Of a stretch of 64,000 nucleotides of DNA, positions 44,019 to 52,153 are shown piece after piece; position 1 is the stretch's first letter; every line of letters begins with the position of its first letter. This DNA is from an uncultured Muribaculaceae bacterium (lineage in GTDB: Bacteria; Bacteroidota; Bacteroidia; Bacteroidales; Muribaculaceae), in the NCBI GenBank assembly GCA_910579845.1, contig CAJTWL010000003.1, positions 62,001 through 126,000 of the forward strand, given 5' to 3'. Below the pieces are notes generated by a model, which was given only the letters and a program-made list of their open reading frames with translations, made no database searches and was not told the DNA's origin. A program made the translations under genes and the position numbers.

Positions 44019-46025
44019 ATGCGCATCTTTAAGCGATTATACCTCTTTATACTGAAGAGTTTTCTTCCGGTATTCGCAATGACATTTTTCATTGTGCTCT
44101 TTATCGTATTGATGCAGTTTCTGTGGCGTTTCATCGACGACCTTGTCGGCAAGGGACTTGGCATGGATGTGCTCGGCGAGTTGTTCTTCTATGCGGCGGT
44201 GACAATGGTGCCGATGGCTTTGCCTCTTGCTATCCTGCTTGCAAGTCTGATGACATTCGGAAATCTCGGAGAAAGGTCTGAGCTTACAGCCATAAAAGCT
44301 TCCGGAATCTCGCTTCTTAAGGTGATGAAGCCCCTGATTATTCTTGTAATGCTTATAGCTATCGGTGCATTTTTCTTCCAGAATGATATTCTTCCCAAGG
44401 CTCAGGTCAAGATGTATACACTCCTTTTCTCCATGAGACAGAAAAGCCCGGAGGTGGAGATTCCCGAGGATGTGTTCTATGATCAGATACCCGGCTACAG
44501 TCTTTTTGTAAAATCAAAAAACCGTGAGACGGGTGTTCTGTATAATACCATGATTTACGATGTCAGCAAGGGTGGTGATAACTCCACAATATTGCTTGCC
44601 GACTCTGCGCGTCTTGCGTTTACCAAGGATATGCGTTACCTCTATCTGCATCTTTTCACAGGAGAGGAGTTCGAGAATCTCCGTGAGCAGAGGAGTCTTG
44701 ACCGGAATGTGCCGTTCAGACGCGAGACATTTTTCGACAAGGAGATCCTTATCCCGTTCGATGCGAATTTCAACCGTCTTGACGAGGGTGGGATGCGCAA
44801 ACAATATGTCGGCAAGAATATTGCAGAACTACGTTCCACTATAGACTCCCTGAATGTACGCATCGACTCGATCGGCAGTGATTATGCATTCGATCTGAAG
44901 GCATCCGCGTTCAGAGGTCTTGATGCTCCGAATTTTTATGACCGGAATGAAGCTCAGGAAGAAGCCAGACGTAGGCGAGAGCTCAGCGTGGTCAATTTCC
45001 AGGATAATTTTCAGGTTGAAGAGGATGTAAACCGTGAGACGGATGCCGTGTCGGATGCTGACGGTAAAATGGCATATGAGAAAGAGAGAATAAAACCGCT
45101 GTCGTTCGATTCTCTGTTCAACGCTTTGAAGCCTGCCGAGCAGTCAGAGATATATGCAGATGCAAAGAACATCAATAAATCGCGCACGATGGAAATGGAA
45201 TATAGAGCGCTCTCTATCTCGGAGGAGAAGCGGTCGATCCGACGTCATGGCATAGAGCTGATCAAGAAGTTCACTCTGTCTGTGGCGTGTATAATATTTT
45301 TCTTTATCGGTGCGCCTTTGGGAGCCATTATCCGTAAGGGTGGTCTCGGAACTCCTCTTGTAATATCCGTATTGCTCTTCCTTGTATATTATATTATTGA
45401 CAACACCGGATACAAGATGGCTCGCGACGGTCATATAGCCGTCTGGTTCGGAATATGGCTTTCGACATTTATATTGTTGCCCTTGGGTGTATTTGTAACT
45501 TATAAGGCAATGAATGACTCGGCTGTGTTCAATAAGGATCTTTATCTTAATCTGGTCCGTAAGCTGTTGGGACTCGGAGAATCGCGCCATGTTCCTCTCA
45601 AAGAGGTTATTATCAATAATATCTCGGCAGAGAAGGGTGCCGGCATGCTTGCACGCAGTTACGCGCATGCCTCATATTGGCTCACACATAATCCCTTCCC
45701 TATCTCTTACAAGGAATATTGGAGCGGAGGATATGATGCGGAAGCGATATCCCGGATGGGAGAGGAACTGGACAGTACTGTGAATTATCTCTCTGATAGC
45801 CGTAATCTCAAACTTCTTGCTGCCATAGAGGATATTCCTGTAGTCAATAATTTATGGATTTATCATCCGGTGCCGGAGAGACTGAAATGGCTTCGTATAT
45901 CGCTCGCAATCTTTTTCCCGGTAGGAGTACTGCTGTATCTTGCAGGACTCTTGTACGGGCGTGTACTGCACCGTCAGTTTATGAAAGTGCAGTCACAGAC
46001 ACTGACTGCTCTGTGCAGAATCTGA
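44019..46025 (+). CDS. LptF/LptG family LPS export permease
   Basis: An inner-membrane permease of the LPS transporter that hands LPS to the periplasmic bridge, 668 residues from ATG 44019 (TTG 44013 also possible). Three N-terminal helices (about 10-32, 48-75, 98-118) are followed by a large periplasmic beta-jellyroll and a charged insertion typical of Bacteroidota. Three more helices follow (about 418-438, 446-465, 475-500), then a C-terminal extension ending in an extra helix (about 630-652). Length and extension agree with YjgP/YjgQ proteins of this phylum. It has a strong terminator downstream. Confidence 0.88.
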   Translation: MRIFKRLYLFILKSFLPVFAMTFFIVLFIVLMQFLWRFIDDLVGKGLGMDVLGELFFYAAVTMVPMALPLAILLASLMTFGNLGERSELTAIKASGISLLKVMKPLIILVMLIAIGAFFFQNDILPKAQVKMYTLLFSMRQKSPEVEIPEDVFYDQIPGYSLFVKSKNRETGVLYNTMIYDVSKGGDNSTILLADSARLAFTKDMRYLYLHLFTGEEFENLREQRSLDRNVPFRRETFFDKEILIPFDANFNRLDEGGMRKQYVGKNIAELRSTIDSLNVRIDSIGSDYAFDLKASAFRGLDAPNFYDRNEAQEEARRRRELSVVNFQDNFQVEEDVNRETDAVSDADGKMAYEKERIKPLSFDSLFNALKPAEQSEIYADAKNINKSRTMEMEYRALSISEEKRSIRRHGIELIKKFTLSVACIIFFFIGAPLGAIIRKGGLGTPLVISVLLFLVYYIIDNTGYKMARDGHIAVWFGIWLSTFILLPLGVFVTYKAMNDSAVFNKDLYLNLVRKLLGLGESRHVPLKEVIINNISAEKGAGMLARSYAHASYWLTHNPFPISYKEYWSGGYDAEAISRMGEELDSTVNYLSDSRNLKLLAAIEDIPVVNNLWIYHPVPERLKWLRISLAIFFPVGVLLYLAGLLYGRVLHRQFMKVQSQTLTALCRI

Positions 46026-46122
46026 ACAAATTTTTCCGGATGTTGTTATAACATCAGAAAGAAGATAGATTTTGTTCATTAAGTTTGGATTCCAAAAGTG
46101 GTTCGAAAGAACTGTTTGGTAT

Positions 46123-46154
46123 AAAGCGGCCGCTCGTGAGAATGGTCGCTTTTT
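46123..46154 (+). terminator. terminator after the LptF/G gene
   Basis: AAAGCGGCC (46123-46131) pairs with GGTCGCTTT (46144-46152, one G-T pair) and is followed by TT. Confidence 0.7.
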
Positions 46155-46163
46155 GTGAAGCAA

Positions 46164-46210
46164 CAAAACCCAAACAAGTTTGGTTTTGTATTCGACTTTT
46201 CGTATTTTTG
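46164..46210 (+). promoter_or_regulatory. queF promoter with overlapping inverted repeat
   Basis: TTG at 46180-46182, 20 bases, TATTTTTG at 46203-46210. The inverted repeat CAAAACC-C-AAAC-AA-GTTT-GGTTTTG (46164-46188) covers the -33 region and may be an operator. The -7 box ends only four bases before the queF ATG, so the transcript would be leaderless or nearly so. No preQ1-I riboswitch could be recognised. Confidence 0.4.
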
Positions 46211-46214
46211 TAAT

Positions 46215-46691
46215 ATGAGAACAGAGAAAGAACTTGAGGGAGTTTCACTGTTGGGTAATCAGAATGTGAAATATCCTGTTGACTATAATCCCGGACTTCT
46301 TGAGACTTTCGAGAACAAACATCCGGAAAACGAATATGTTGTGACCTTTGACTGTCCTGAGTTTACAACCCTATGCCCAAAAACCGGTCAGCCTGATTTC
46401 GGTCATATCTATATTTCCTATATTCCATCTGAGAGGATGGTTGAGAGTAAAAGCCTGAAATTGTATCTCTTCAGTTTCAGGAATCATGGAGATTTTCATG
46501 AAGACTGCATAAATATCATCATGAAGGATCTTAAGAAGCTCATGAAGCCTAAATATATAGAGGTTAAGGGTATATTCATGCCCCGTGGTGGCATAAGCAT
46601 CTATCCGTTCGCCAACTGGGGAGATGAGAATCACAAGGATCTAGAGAGGACACGCCGATGCGGGATCTTTTCCTCAAATACACGTGGATAA
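46215..46691 (+). CDS. queF: preQ0 reductase (NADPH-dependent 7-cyano-7-deazaguanine reductase) QueF
   Basis: It reduces preQ0 to preQ1 in queuosine synthesis. At 158 residues it is the short, YkvM-like form. Catalytic Cys lies in FTTLCPKTGQPDF, with the QueF motif ESKSLKLYLFSFRNHGDFHED. ATG 46215 gives the standard start MRTEKELEGVSLLGNQ; upstream in-frame codons would extend across the promoter. Its stop overlaps the queC ATG by one base. Confidence 0.95.
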   Translation: MRTEKELEGVSLLGNQNVKYPVDYNPGLLETFENKHPENEYVVTFDCPEFTTLCPKTGQPDFGHIYISYIPSERMVESKSLKLYLFSFRNHGDFHEDCINIIMKDLKKLMKPKYIEVKGIFMPRGGISIYPFANWGDENHKDLERTRRCGIFSSNTRG

Positions 46692-47329
46692 TGCAGAAAG
46701 ACAGTATATTGGTTTATTCAGGCGGAATGGATTCCACAACGCTCCTTCATCAGGAGAGGGAGAGGATAGCGCTTGCAGTCTCTTTTGATTATGGCTCCAA
46801 CCACAACGCCCGTGAGATAGAATGCGCACGCTGGCAGTGTGCCCGGCTTGGGATAGAACATCTTGTCATACCTTTGAAATTCATGGGTGAGTATTTTGAA
46901 AGTTCATTGCTTTCAGGAGCCGACGCAATTCCCGAAGGACATTATGCCGATGAGAATATGAAATCAACAGTAGTTCCGTTCCGTAACGGTATAATGTTGG
47001 CGGTTGCCTGTGGACTCGCGGAGTCACGCGGGTTGAAGCATGTCATGCTTGCCAACCATGGTGGCGACCATGCCGTTTATCCCGATTGCCGCCCCGGATT
47101 TGTCAACGCCATGAGTCAGGCTATGAGCGAGGGTACTTATGAGCATATAGATATAATCGCACCGTTCACAAATATCAGCAAGAATGATATCGCCCTCATC
47201 GGTTTGAAACTGGGTGTGGACTATGACCATACCTACTCATGTTACAAAGGTGGAGAGGAGCCCTGTGGCAAATGCGGCACCTGTGTCGAGCGTCAGGAAG
47301 CTTTGGAATATGCACGCAGGAATCTGTAA
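46691..47329 (+). CDS. queC: 7-cyano-7-deazaguanine synthase QueC
   Basis: An ATP-dependent enzyme forming preQ0 from 7-carboxy-7-deazaguanine and ammonia. The 212 residues include the PP-loop VYSGGMDSTTLL, the GDHAVYPDCRPGF block, and the C-terminal zinc site CYKGGEEPCGKCGTC with four Cys. ATG 46691 overlaps the queF stop (TAATG). The upstream in-frame ATG at 46658 is inside queF and less likely. Confidence 0.95.
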   Translation: MQKDSILVYSGGMDSTTLLHQERERIALAVSFDYGSNHNAREIECARWQCARLGIEHLVIPLKFMGEYFESSLLSGADAIPEGHYADENMKSTVVPFRNGIMLAVACGLAESRGLKHVMLANHGGDHAVYPDCRPGFVNAMSQAMSEGTYEHIDIIAPFTNISKNDIALIGLKLGVDYDHTYSCYKGGEEPCGKCGTCVERQEALEYARRNL

Positions 47330-47357
47330 ACCTTGGTGAAGTCAGATCCAAACACTC

Positions 47358-47409
47358 TCTTACATAAATAAAAAGTCTTCCATATGGAAGACTTTTTATT
47401 TATGTAAGA
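47358..47409. terminator. 52-nt perfect palindrome, bidirectional terminator
   Basis: Positions 47358-47383 are exactly complementary to 47384-47409, with GAAGACTTTTTATTT on each strand giving a U-tract in both directions. It lies between convergent queC and queE, 28 bases after the queC stop and 9 after that of queE. Confidence 0.9.
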
Positions 47410-47418
47410 ATTTATCTT

Positions 47419-48018
47419 TCAAGGGATGTCAAGATATCTGTGCAATTGCACCGACAGCGTCCACTTGGGGTTTGCCAGCACTCTGCGTACAGTGCTCAGC
47501 CGGTTCTGACGGAACTGTTCTTCATCCGGCACATAACATGGCTGCAGATACATTATAGTGTCATCCTTTTTGCAGGGCAGATTGAAATAGGGTTCAAGAT
47601 CCTGTCCTAAATCCACTACCTTGATCTCATTGGCATGTGCCACCCTGACAGCCGCAGATCCGGCTCCTTCGAATCCAGTTTTGGGACTTACTGTAACCCA
47701 ATCAAGATTTGACGGCAGGGGATATGTGCCATTGGTTTCTATAGCTATCTTTTTACCAGTGGCGCGTTTCAGAAGATGAATGAAATCTTCGTCTATACTG
47801 AGCGCCGGTTCTCCGCCTGTGAGTACCACCCAGTCGGCTGAATAAAGGTTGATGGCGCGTATTATGGCGTCGTCATCCATATATATGCCATCCTCATGAT
47901 TTGTATCGCAGAATGCGCATTTCAGGTTGCATCCGCTGAATCTTACGAATACGGATGGATACCCTTCGTGATGACCTTCCCCCTGCAGGGAATAGAAAAT
48001 CTCGTTAATCTTCCTCAT
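47419..48018 (-). CDS. queE: 7-carboxy-7-deazaguanine synthase QueE
   Basis: A radical-SAM enzyme forming the 7-deazapurine ring from CPH4. The 199 residues contain the cluster motif CNLKCAFC (CxxxCxxC) following FVRFSGC, then VLTGGEPAL and IAIETNGT. The start ATG at 48018 (MRKINEIFYSLQGEGHHEG) overlaps the end of queD by 14 bases. It is cotranscribed with queD. Confidence 0.95.
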   Translation of the reverse strand: MRKINEIFYSLQGEGHHEGYPSVFVRFSGCNLKCAFCDTNHEDGIYMDDDAIIRAINLYSADWVVLTGGEPALSIDEDFIHLLKRATGKKIAIETNGTYPLPSNLDWVTVSPKTGFEGAGSAAVRVAHANEIKVVDLGQDLEPYFNLPCKKDDTIMYLQPCYVPDEEQFRQNRLSTVRRVLANPKWTLSVQLHRYLDIP

Positions 48019-48337
48019 AAGCCGCGATATTTCCCTCGCTCTCCTGCACTTCACAGCGGAAACAGGTGGGTATTTCATCTACAATCCAACGGGCGATGTT
48101 CTCTGCCGTAGGATTGAACGGGAGCACGTCGTTGAGCACCTGATGGTCGAGCATGCCGTTGATACGGTTTTTTATATGGGTGAAGTCAGCCACCATGCCG
48201 TTTGCGTTCAGTTCGCGCGAACGGCATTCGATCGTGATTATCCAGTTGTGCCCGTGAAGATTCGCGCACTTGCTTCCGTAATCCAGTTCAAGACGGTGTG
48301 CGGCGCTGATCTCCAGACGTTTCTTTACGTAATACAT
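48005..48337 (-). CDS. queD: 6-carboxy-5,6,7,8-tetrahydropterin synthase QueD
   Basis: It converts dihydroneopterin triphosphate to CPH4, the second committed step of queuosine synthesis. At 110 residues it has zinc His in SAAHRL and LHGHNW, the catalytic Cys in GSKCANLHGH, and the catalytic base region MLDHQVLND. It starts six bases after the zinc-ribbon gene's stop, and its 3' end overlaps queE. GTP cyclohydrolase is not in the window. Confidence 0.94.
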   Translation of the reverse strand: MYYVKKRLEISAAHRLELDYGSKCANLHGHNWIITIECRSRELNANGMVADFTHIKNRINGMLDHQVLNDVLPFNPTAENIARWIVDEIPTCFRCEVQESEGNIAAYEED

Positions 48338-48342
48338 TCAGA

Positions 48343-49140
48343 TTATTTCTTTCCTTTTTTTGCGGGAGCCGTCTCGACGTTGTTTTCTTCGTCGGTGAGA
48401 CTTGAATCGATCATGATTCTGCCGCAATACTCGCATACGATAATCTTCTTGTGCATCTTGATCTCAAGTTGACGCTGTGGCGGAATCTTGTTGAAGCAAC
48501 CGCCGCATGCACCTCTTTGAACGCTTACTATACCCAGACCGTTGCGTGCATTCTTGCGGATGCGTTTGAAAGCGGCAAGCGTATAGTTGTCGATTTGCGT
48601 CTCGAGTTCATTGGCTTTCGCACGAATGGATTCTTCCTCCTGACGTGTTTCGGAGATTATCTCATCAAGCTCCTTGCGTTTCTGCTCGAGAATGTGCTCG
48701 TTGTCGGCAAGTTCCTCTTTGAACTTTTCGACGTCAGCGATTTTCAGATCTATCTTGGCTTGCGCATCGCGGATATTCTTCTCAGCGAGTTCTATTTCCA
48801 GACCCTCGAATTCCTTCTCTTTCTCCAGGAATGAGAATTCGCGGTTGTTACGCACATTGTTGATCTGTTCTTCGTATTTGGCAATCTTATCCTTGCGTAT
48901 CGCTATATCGTCATGTTTCTGTTTGATGAGAGAACGCAGGGCGGCTATTTCCTCTTCGTGCTTTGCGATACGTGTCTGGAAACGTATTATCTCATCTTCA
49001 CGATCTTTTACCTCATTCGGGAGTTCACCGCGGAGAGTTTTGATACGATCGATTTCCGAAAGATAAGTCTGTAGCTGGTACAAGGCTTTCAGACGATCCT
49101 CAACGCTGCGCTCTTTCTCTTGTCTTTTTTCAGTAGCCAT
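48343..49140 (-). CDS. C4-type zinc-ribbon coiled-coil protein
   Basis: A 265-residue soluble protein. Residues about 15-190 form a long heptad-rich helical hairpin (Glu/Lys/Ile-rich). A zinc ribbon with CGGCFNKIPPQ...CEYCGRI (two CxxC pairs) follows, then a Lys-rich tail. This is the YbgA/CdsZ-like (CT398) family of unknown molecular role. It lies between nif3-like and queD genes on the same strand. In Bacteroidota I recall this gene beside the Nif3-like gene, as here. Confidence 0.85.
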   Translation of the reverse strand: MATEKRQEKERSVEDRLKALYQLQTYLSEIDRIKTLRGELPNEVKDREDEIIRFQTRIAKHEEEIAALRSLIKQKHDDIAIRKDKIAKYEEQINNVRNNREFSFLEKEKEFEGLEIELAEKNIRDAQAKIDLKIADVEKFKEELADNEHILEQKRKELDEIISETRQEEESIRAKANELETQIDNYTLAAFKRIRKNARNGLGIVSVQRGACGGCFNKIPPQRQLEIKMHKKIIVCEYCGRIMIDSSLTDEENNVETAPAKKGKK

Positions 49141-49182
49141 ATTTTGTAATGTTATATTATTCTTGTAATAAATCTAAAACAG

Positions 49183-50013
49183 TTAAATAATTGATATCGG
49201 ATTTTTTTCGGACTCGGCGAAATATAACGGCAATTCCGGATATCTGTCCCGTATTATACGGGAGAATATCTGTCTGGCACAGAGTTCGCTTTCGAAATGC
49301 CCTATGTCGGCGACAAGTATGTCGTGGCTGTAATTTGCAAAATCGTGATACTTCACATCGCCGGTCACAATTGCATCCGCACCCTGTCTGACAGCTTCCC
49401 CGATAAGGTCTGCACCTGCGCCTCCGCATAATGCAGCTCTCTTTATGACGAGTCTGGATGTCTGGTCGGAATATCTTACAGCCTTGACATTGAAAGAGTC
49501 CTTCACCTTACGCAGAAACTCCATTTTGGGTGTAGGGTGTATATTGCCTATGACTCCCAGTCCGGTTTTACCGGTTTCATCTTTTGGGACGAGAACTTGT
49601 GTCTCGTGCAGCCCGAGAATATGTGCCATCTCATGACTCACCCCATTCCAAGCGCTGTCAAGGTTTGTATGTGCCGAATAGAGTGCTATGCCGTGGCGTA
49701 TCGCTTCGATGACGATGCGCTGTATGTAATTCCGTCCGGTTATCTGCTTCAGCCCGTGAAAAAGAAGGGGATGATGACTTACGATCATATTGCATTCCTT
49801 CTCTATCGCCTCCTGCAATATCTCCTCTGTAAAATCGAGGCATAGCAATAAAGCGCTTACGGGCATTTCCGGATCCCCGGTCTGAAGTCCGGCGTTGTCG
49901 TAACTTTCCTGAAGCGACAGAGGTGCGAAATCCTCAATTGTCGAGGCTATCTCCTTTACTCGAATCGCTTTCTTGCGTCTCAGAGATTCTACTATGTCGA
50001 GTGCGTTTACCAA
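49183..50013 (-). CDS. Nif3-like dinuclear metal centre protein
   Basis: About 260-276 residues of the Nif3/YbgI family, possibly a GTP cyclohydrolase I type 2-related protein. Metal ligands are visible in MIVSHHPLLF, YSAHTNLD and, at the end, DIGHFESE. It lacks the central PII-like insertion of the longer Nif3 proteins. The start is uncertain: TTG at 50013 abuts the aspS stop, but the family normally begins at the IRVKEIAS strand (about 49965), where only an ATT codon exists. Confidence 0.85.
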   Translation of the reverse strand: MVNALDIVESLRRKKAIRVKEIASTIEDFAPLSLQESYDNAGLQTGDPEMPVSALLLCLDFTEEILQEAIEKECNMIVSHHPLLFHGLKQITGRNYIQRIVIEAIRHGIALYSAHTNLDSAWNGVSHEMAHILGLHETQVLVPKDETGKTGLGVIGNIHPTPKMEFLRKVKDSFNVKAVRYSDQTSRLVIKRAALCGGAGADLIGEAVRQGADAIVTGDVKYHDFANYSHDILVADIGHFESELCARQIFSRIIRDRYPELPLYFAESEKNPISII

Positions 50014-51768
50014 TTATTCTTCTAAATCCAGTTTTAATTTCAGTTCTTCAAGCTGTGTCTGATCGATGGGAGAGGGAGATTCGTTCATGACATCGCGTCC
50101 TGAATTGTTTTTCGGGAACGCTATTACGTCGCGAATTGTGTCGAGTCCGGCAAGAATTGACACGAATCTGTCAAATCCGAGTGCGAGTCCGCCGTGAGGA
50201 GGCGCGCCGTACTTGAAGGCATTCATCAGGAAGCCGAACTGTTCCTTGGCGCGTTCGGGTGTGAAACCGAGAAGTTCAAACATCTCGTCCTGAAGTTCGG
50301 CATCGTGGATACGGATTGATCCTCCGCCAAGTTCTGTGCCGTTGACAACAATATCGTATGCTGTGGCACGTACCTTGCCTGTCTCTGTACGAAGCATCGG
50401 TATATCTTCCGGATTAGGCGATGTAAAGGGATGGTGCATGGCATAATAACGCTGAGTCTCGTCATCCCACTCGAAGAGGGGGAAATCCACAACCCACAGT
50501 GGCGCGAAAACATTTTTGTCACGAAGTCCGAGACGGTTGCCGAGTTCGAGACGAAGTTCGCAAAGCTGTTTGCGTGTCTTCATCGCATCTCCGGTCATTA
50601 TCAGCAAAAGATCTCCGGGCTGTGCACCGGCTTTCTCTCCCCATGAGCGGAGCTGCTCCTCTGTATAGAATTTGCCGACAGAGCTCTTGATGGATCCGTC
50701 AGCTTCGAATTTCACATTTATAAGACCTTTGGCGCCGACTTGCGGACGTTTTACAAACTCCGTAAGTTCGTCTATCTGTTTGCGAGAATAGCCGGCACAT
50801 CCTTTTGCAACAATTCCCACTGTTATCTCCGCGTCATCGACTACGCTGAAACCGTGTCCTTTGGCGAGGTCGGTGAGGTCTGTAAACTCCATGCCGAAAC
50901 GGATATCCGGTTTGTCGGAACCGTAACGCTCCATGGCGTCCTGCCATGTGATCCGGGGGAATGGCTCATTGAAGTCTATCCCCTTGACATATTTGAATAT
51001 ATGTTTCACAAGACCTTCGAACATCTGTATCACATCCTCCTGCTCTACATAGCTCATCTCACAGTCTATCTGTGTGAACTCCGGCTGGCGGTCGGCACGA
51101 AGATCCTCATCGCGGAAACATTTGGCGATCTGGAAATAGCGGTCATAGCCACTCACCATCAGCAACTGCTTGAACAGCTGGGGGCTTTGAGGAAGGGCAT
51201 AGAACTCGCCGGGATTCATACGCGATGGAACCACGAAGTCGCGTGCGCCCTCCGGAGTTGACTTCACGAGTATAGGTGTCTCTATCTCGAGAAAGCCTTG
51301 CGCATCGAGATAACGGCGTATCTCGAATGCCATCTTGTGACGAAGTTCGAGATTCTTGCGCACGCATGGGCGGCGAAGGTCAAGATAACGGTATTTCATG
51401 CGGAGATCATCACCTCCGTCGGTATTGTCTTCGATTGTGAAGGGAGGTATCTCGGAGCGGTTGAGCACAGTTAGAGTCTCTGCTATAAGCTCGATATCGC
51501 CTGTGGGTATATTCGCGTTTTTTGAGGAACGTTCAGCGACTTTGCCGGTAATCTGAACAACGAACTCGCGACCCAGACCGTTTGCTGCATCGGTAAGCTC
51601 CCGATTGATCTCATTATTGAACACCACCTGTGTGATTCCGTAACGGTCGCGGATGTCAACGAAGGTCATGCCTCCCATTTTACGGGTGCGCTGCACCCAT
51701 CCGGCTATAGTGACAGTCTTGCCGGCATCGGAGAGCCTGAGCTCTCCGCAAGTTTTGTTTCTATACAT
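50014..51768 (-). CDS. aspS: aspartate--tRNA ligase
   Basis: A class IIb synthetase, 584 residues, bacterial type with the GAD insertion. The OB-fold anticodon domain starts at VTIAGWVQRTRKMGG. Class II motif 2 is FQIAKCFRDEDLRADRQPEFTQ, which includes the aspartate-specific RxDRQPE. Motif 3 is GGLALGFDRFVSILAG. It is complete. The downstream Nif3-like gene begins directly after its stop. A consensus promoter lies 55-85 bases upstream. Confidence 0.96.
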   Translation of the reverse strand: MYRNKTCGELRLSDAGKTVTIAGWVQRTRKMGGMTFVDIRDRYGITQVVFNNEINRELTDAANGLGREFVVQITGKVAERSSKNANIPTGDIELIAETLTVLNRSEIPPFTIEDNTDGGDDLRMKYRYLDLRRPCVRKNLELRHKMAFEIRRYLDAQGFLEIETPILVKSTPEGARDFVVPSRMNPGEFYALPQSPQLFKQLLMVSGYDRYFQIAKCFRDEDLRADRQPEFTQIDCEMSYVEQEDVIQMFEGLVKHIFKYVKGIDFNEPFPRITWQDAMERYGSDKPDIRFGMEFTDLTDLAKGHGFSVVDDAEITVGIVAKGCAGYSRKQIDELTEFVKRPQVGAKGLINVKFEADGSIKSSVGKFYTEEQLRSWGEKAGAQPGDLLLIMTGDAMKTRKQLCELRLELGNRLGLRDKNVFAPLWVVDFPLFEWDDETQRYYAMHHPFTSPNPEDIPMLRTETGKVRATAYDIVVNGTELGGGSIRIHDAELQDEMFELLGFTPERAKEQFGFLMNAFKYGAPPHGGLALGFDRFVSILAGLDTIRDVIAFPKNNSGRDVMNESPSPIDQTQLEELKLKLDLEE

Positions 51769-51792
51769 TTGGCCAAATGATAAATTCTAACA

Positions 51793-51853
51793 GGTGTGAT
51801 AAGACACCTTCAATTCAACTTGCAAAATTAACAAAAAAAGATTGCAAAGTCAA
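51793..51853 (-). promoter_or_regulatory. aspS promoter and leader hairpin
   Basis: Minus strand: TTG at 51853-51851, 20 bases, TAATTTTG at 51830-51823 (exact -7 consensus). Just downstream, GGTGT/ACACC (51793-51808) forms a 5-bp hairpin in the short leader. Confidence 0.6.
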
Positions 51854-51943
51854 TACCATCCGTAAAAAGTGTATATATCCTTCACGGCTCTTTGCCATTA
51901 TAAAGCGGGCAGTATCTTTGGGTCGTGTCTTTACGTATCGAAT

Positions 51944-52054
51944 TGTACCCGATGGTTGGGAGGGGAGTTTGTCCTCAAACTCCCGATTAGACTTGGTATA
52001 ACTACGCTGTGTTTTGGCGGTCGGGGACAAACCGCCCTCCCAACCGCCGGGTAA
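51944..52054. repeat. 111-bp palindromic repeat, copy C1
   Basis: An almost exact copy of 55186-55296 in the same orientation (about 4 differences in 111 bases). The ends are inverted repeats (ACCCGATGGTTGGGAGGG with its complement, one mismatch). Two inner hairpins follow: GAGTTT/AAACTC and GGCGGT/ACCGCC. There is no coding capacity. It lies between the aspS promoter and the serpin 3' end. The stretches around it (51854-51943 and 52055-52153) show nothing else. Confidence 0.85.
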
Positions 52055-52153
52055 CGGCATTGTCAGTAAAAGAATTCTGTAATGAATTACACTGTCTCTA
52101 TTGTGTTCAATAAATGATATGTGTGTAAAAGAGGATGTTGAATGGACGACTAT

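Noticed and set aside
46026..46214. preQ1 riboswitch upstream of queF
   Set aside because: No preQ1-I hairpin with A-rich tail is found; the inverted repeat present overlaps the promoter and would not be transcribed.
51777..52060. Short frames across repeat C1 on both strands
   Set aside because: They arise from the palindromic repeat itself and differ from frames in copy C2.
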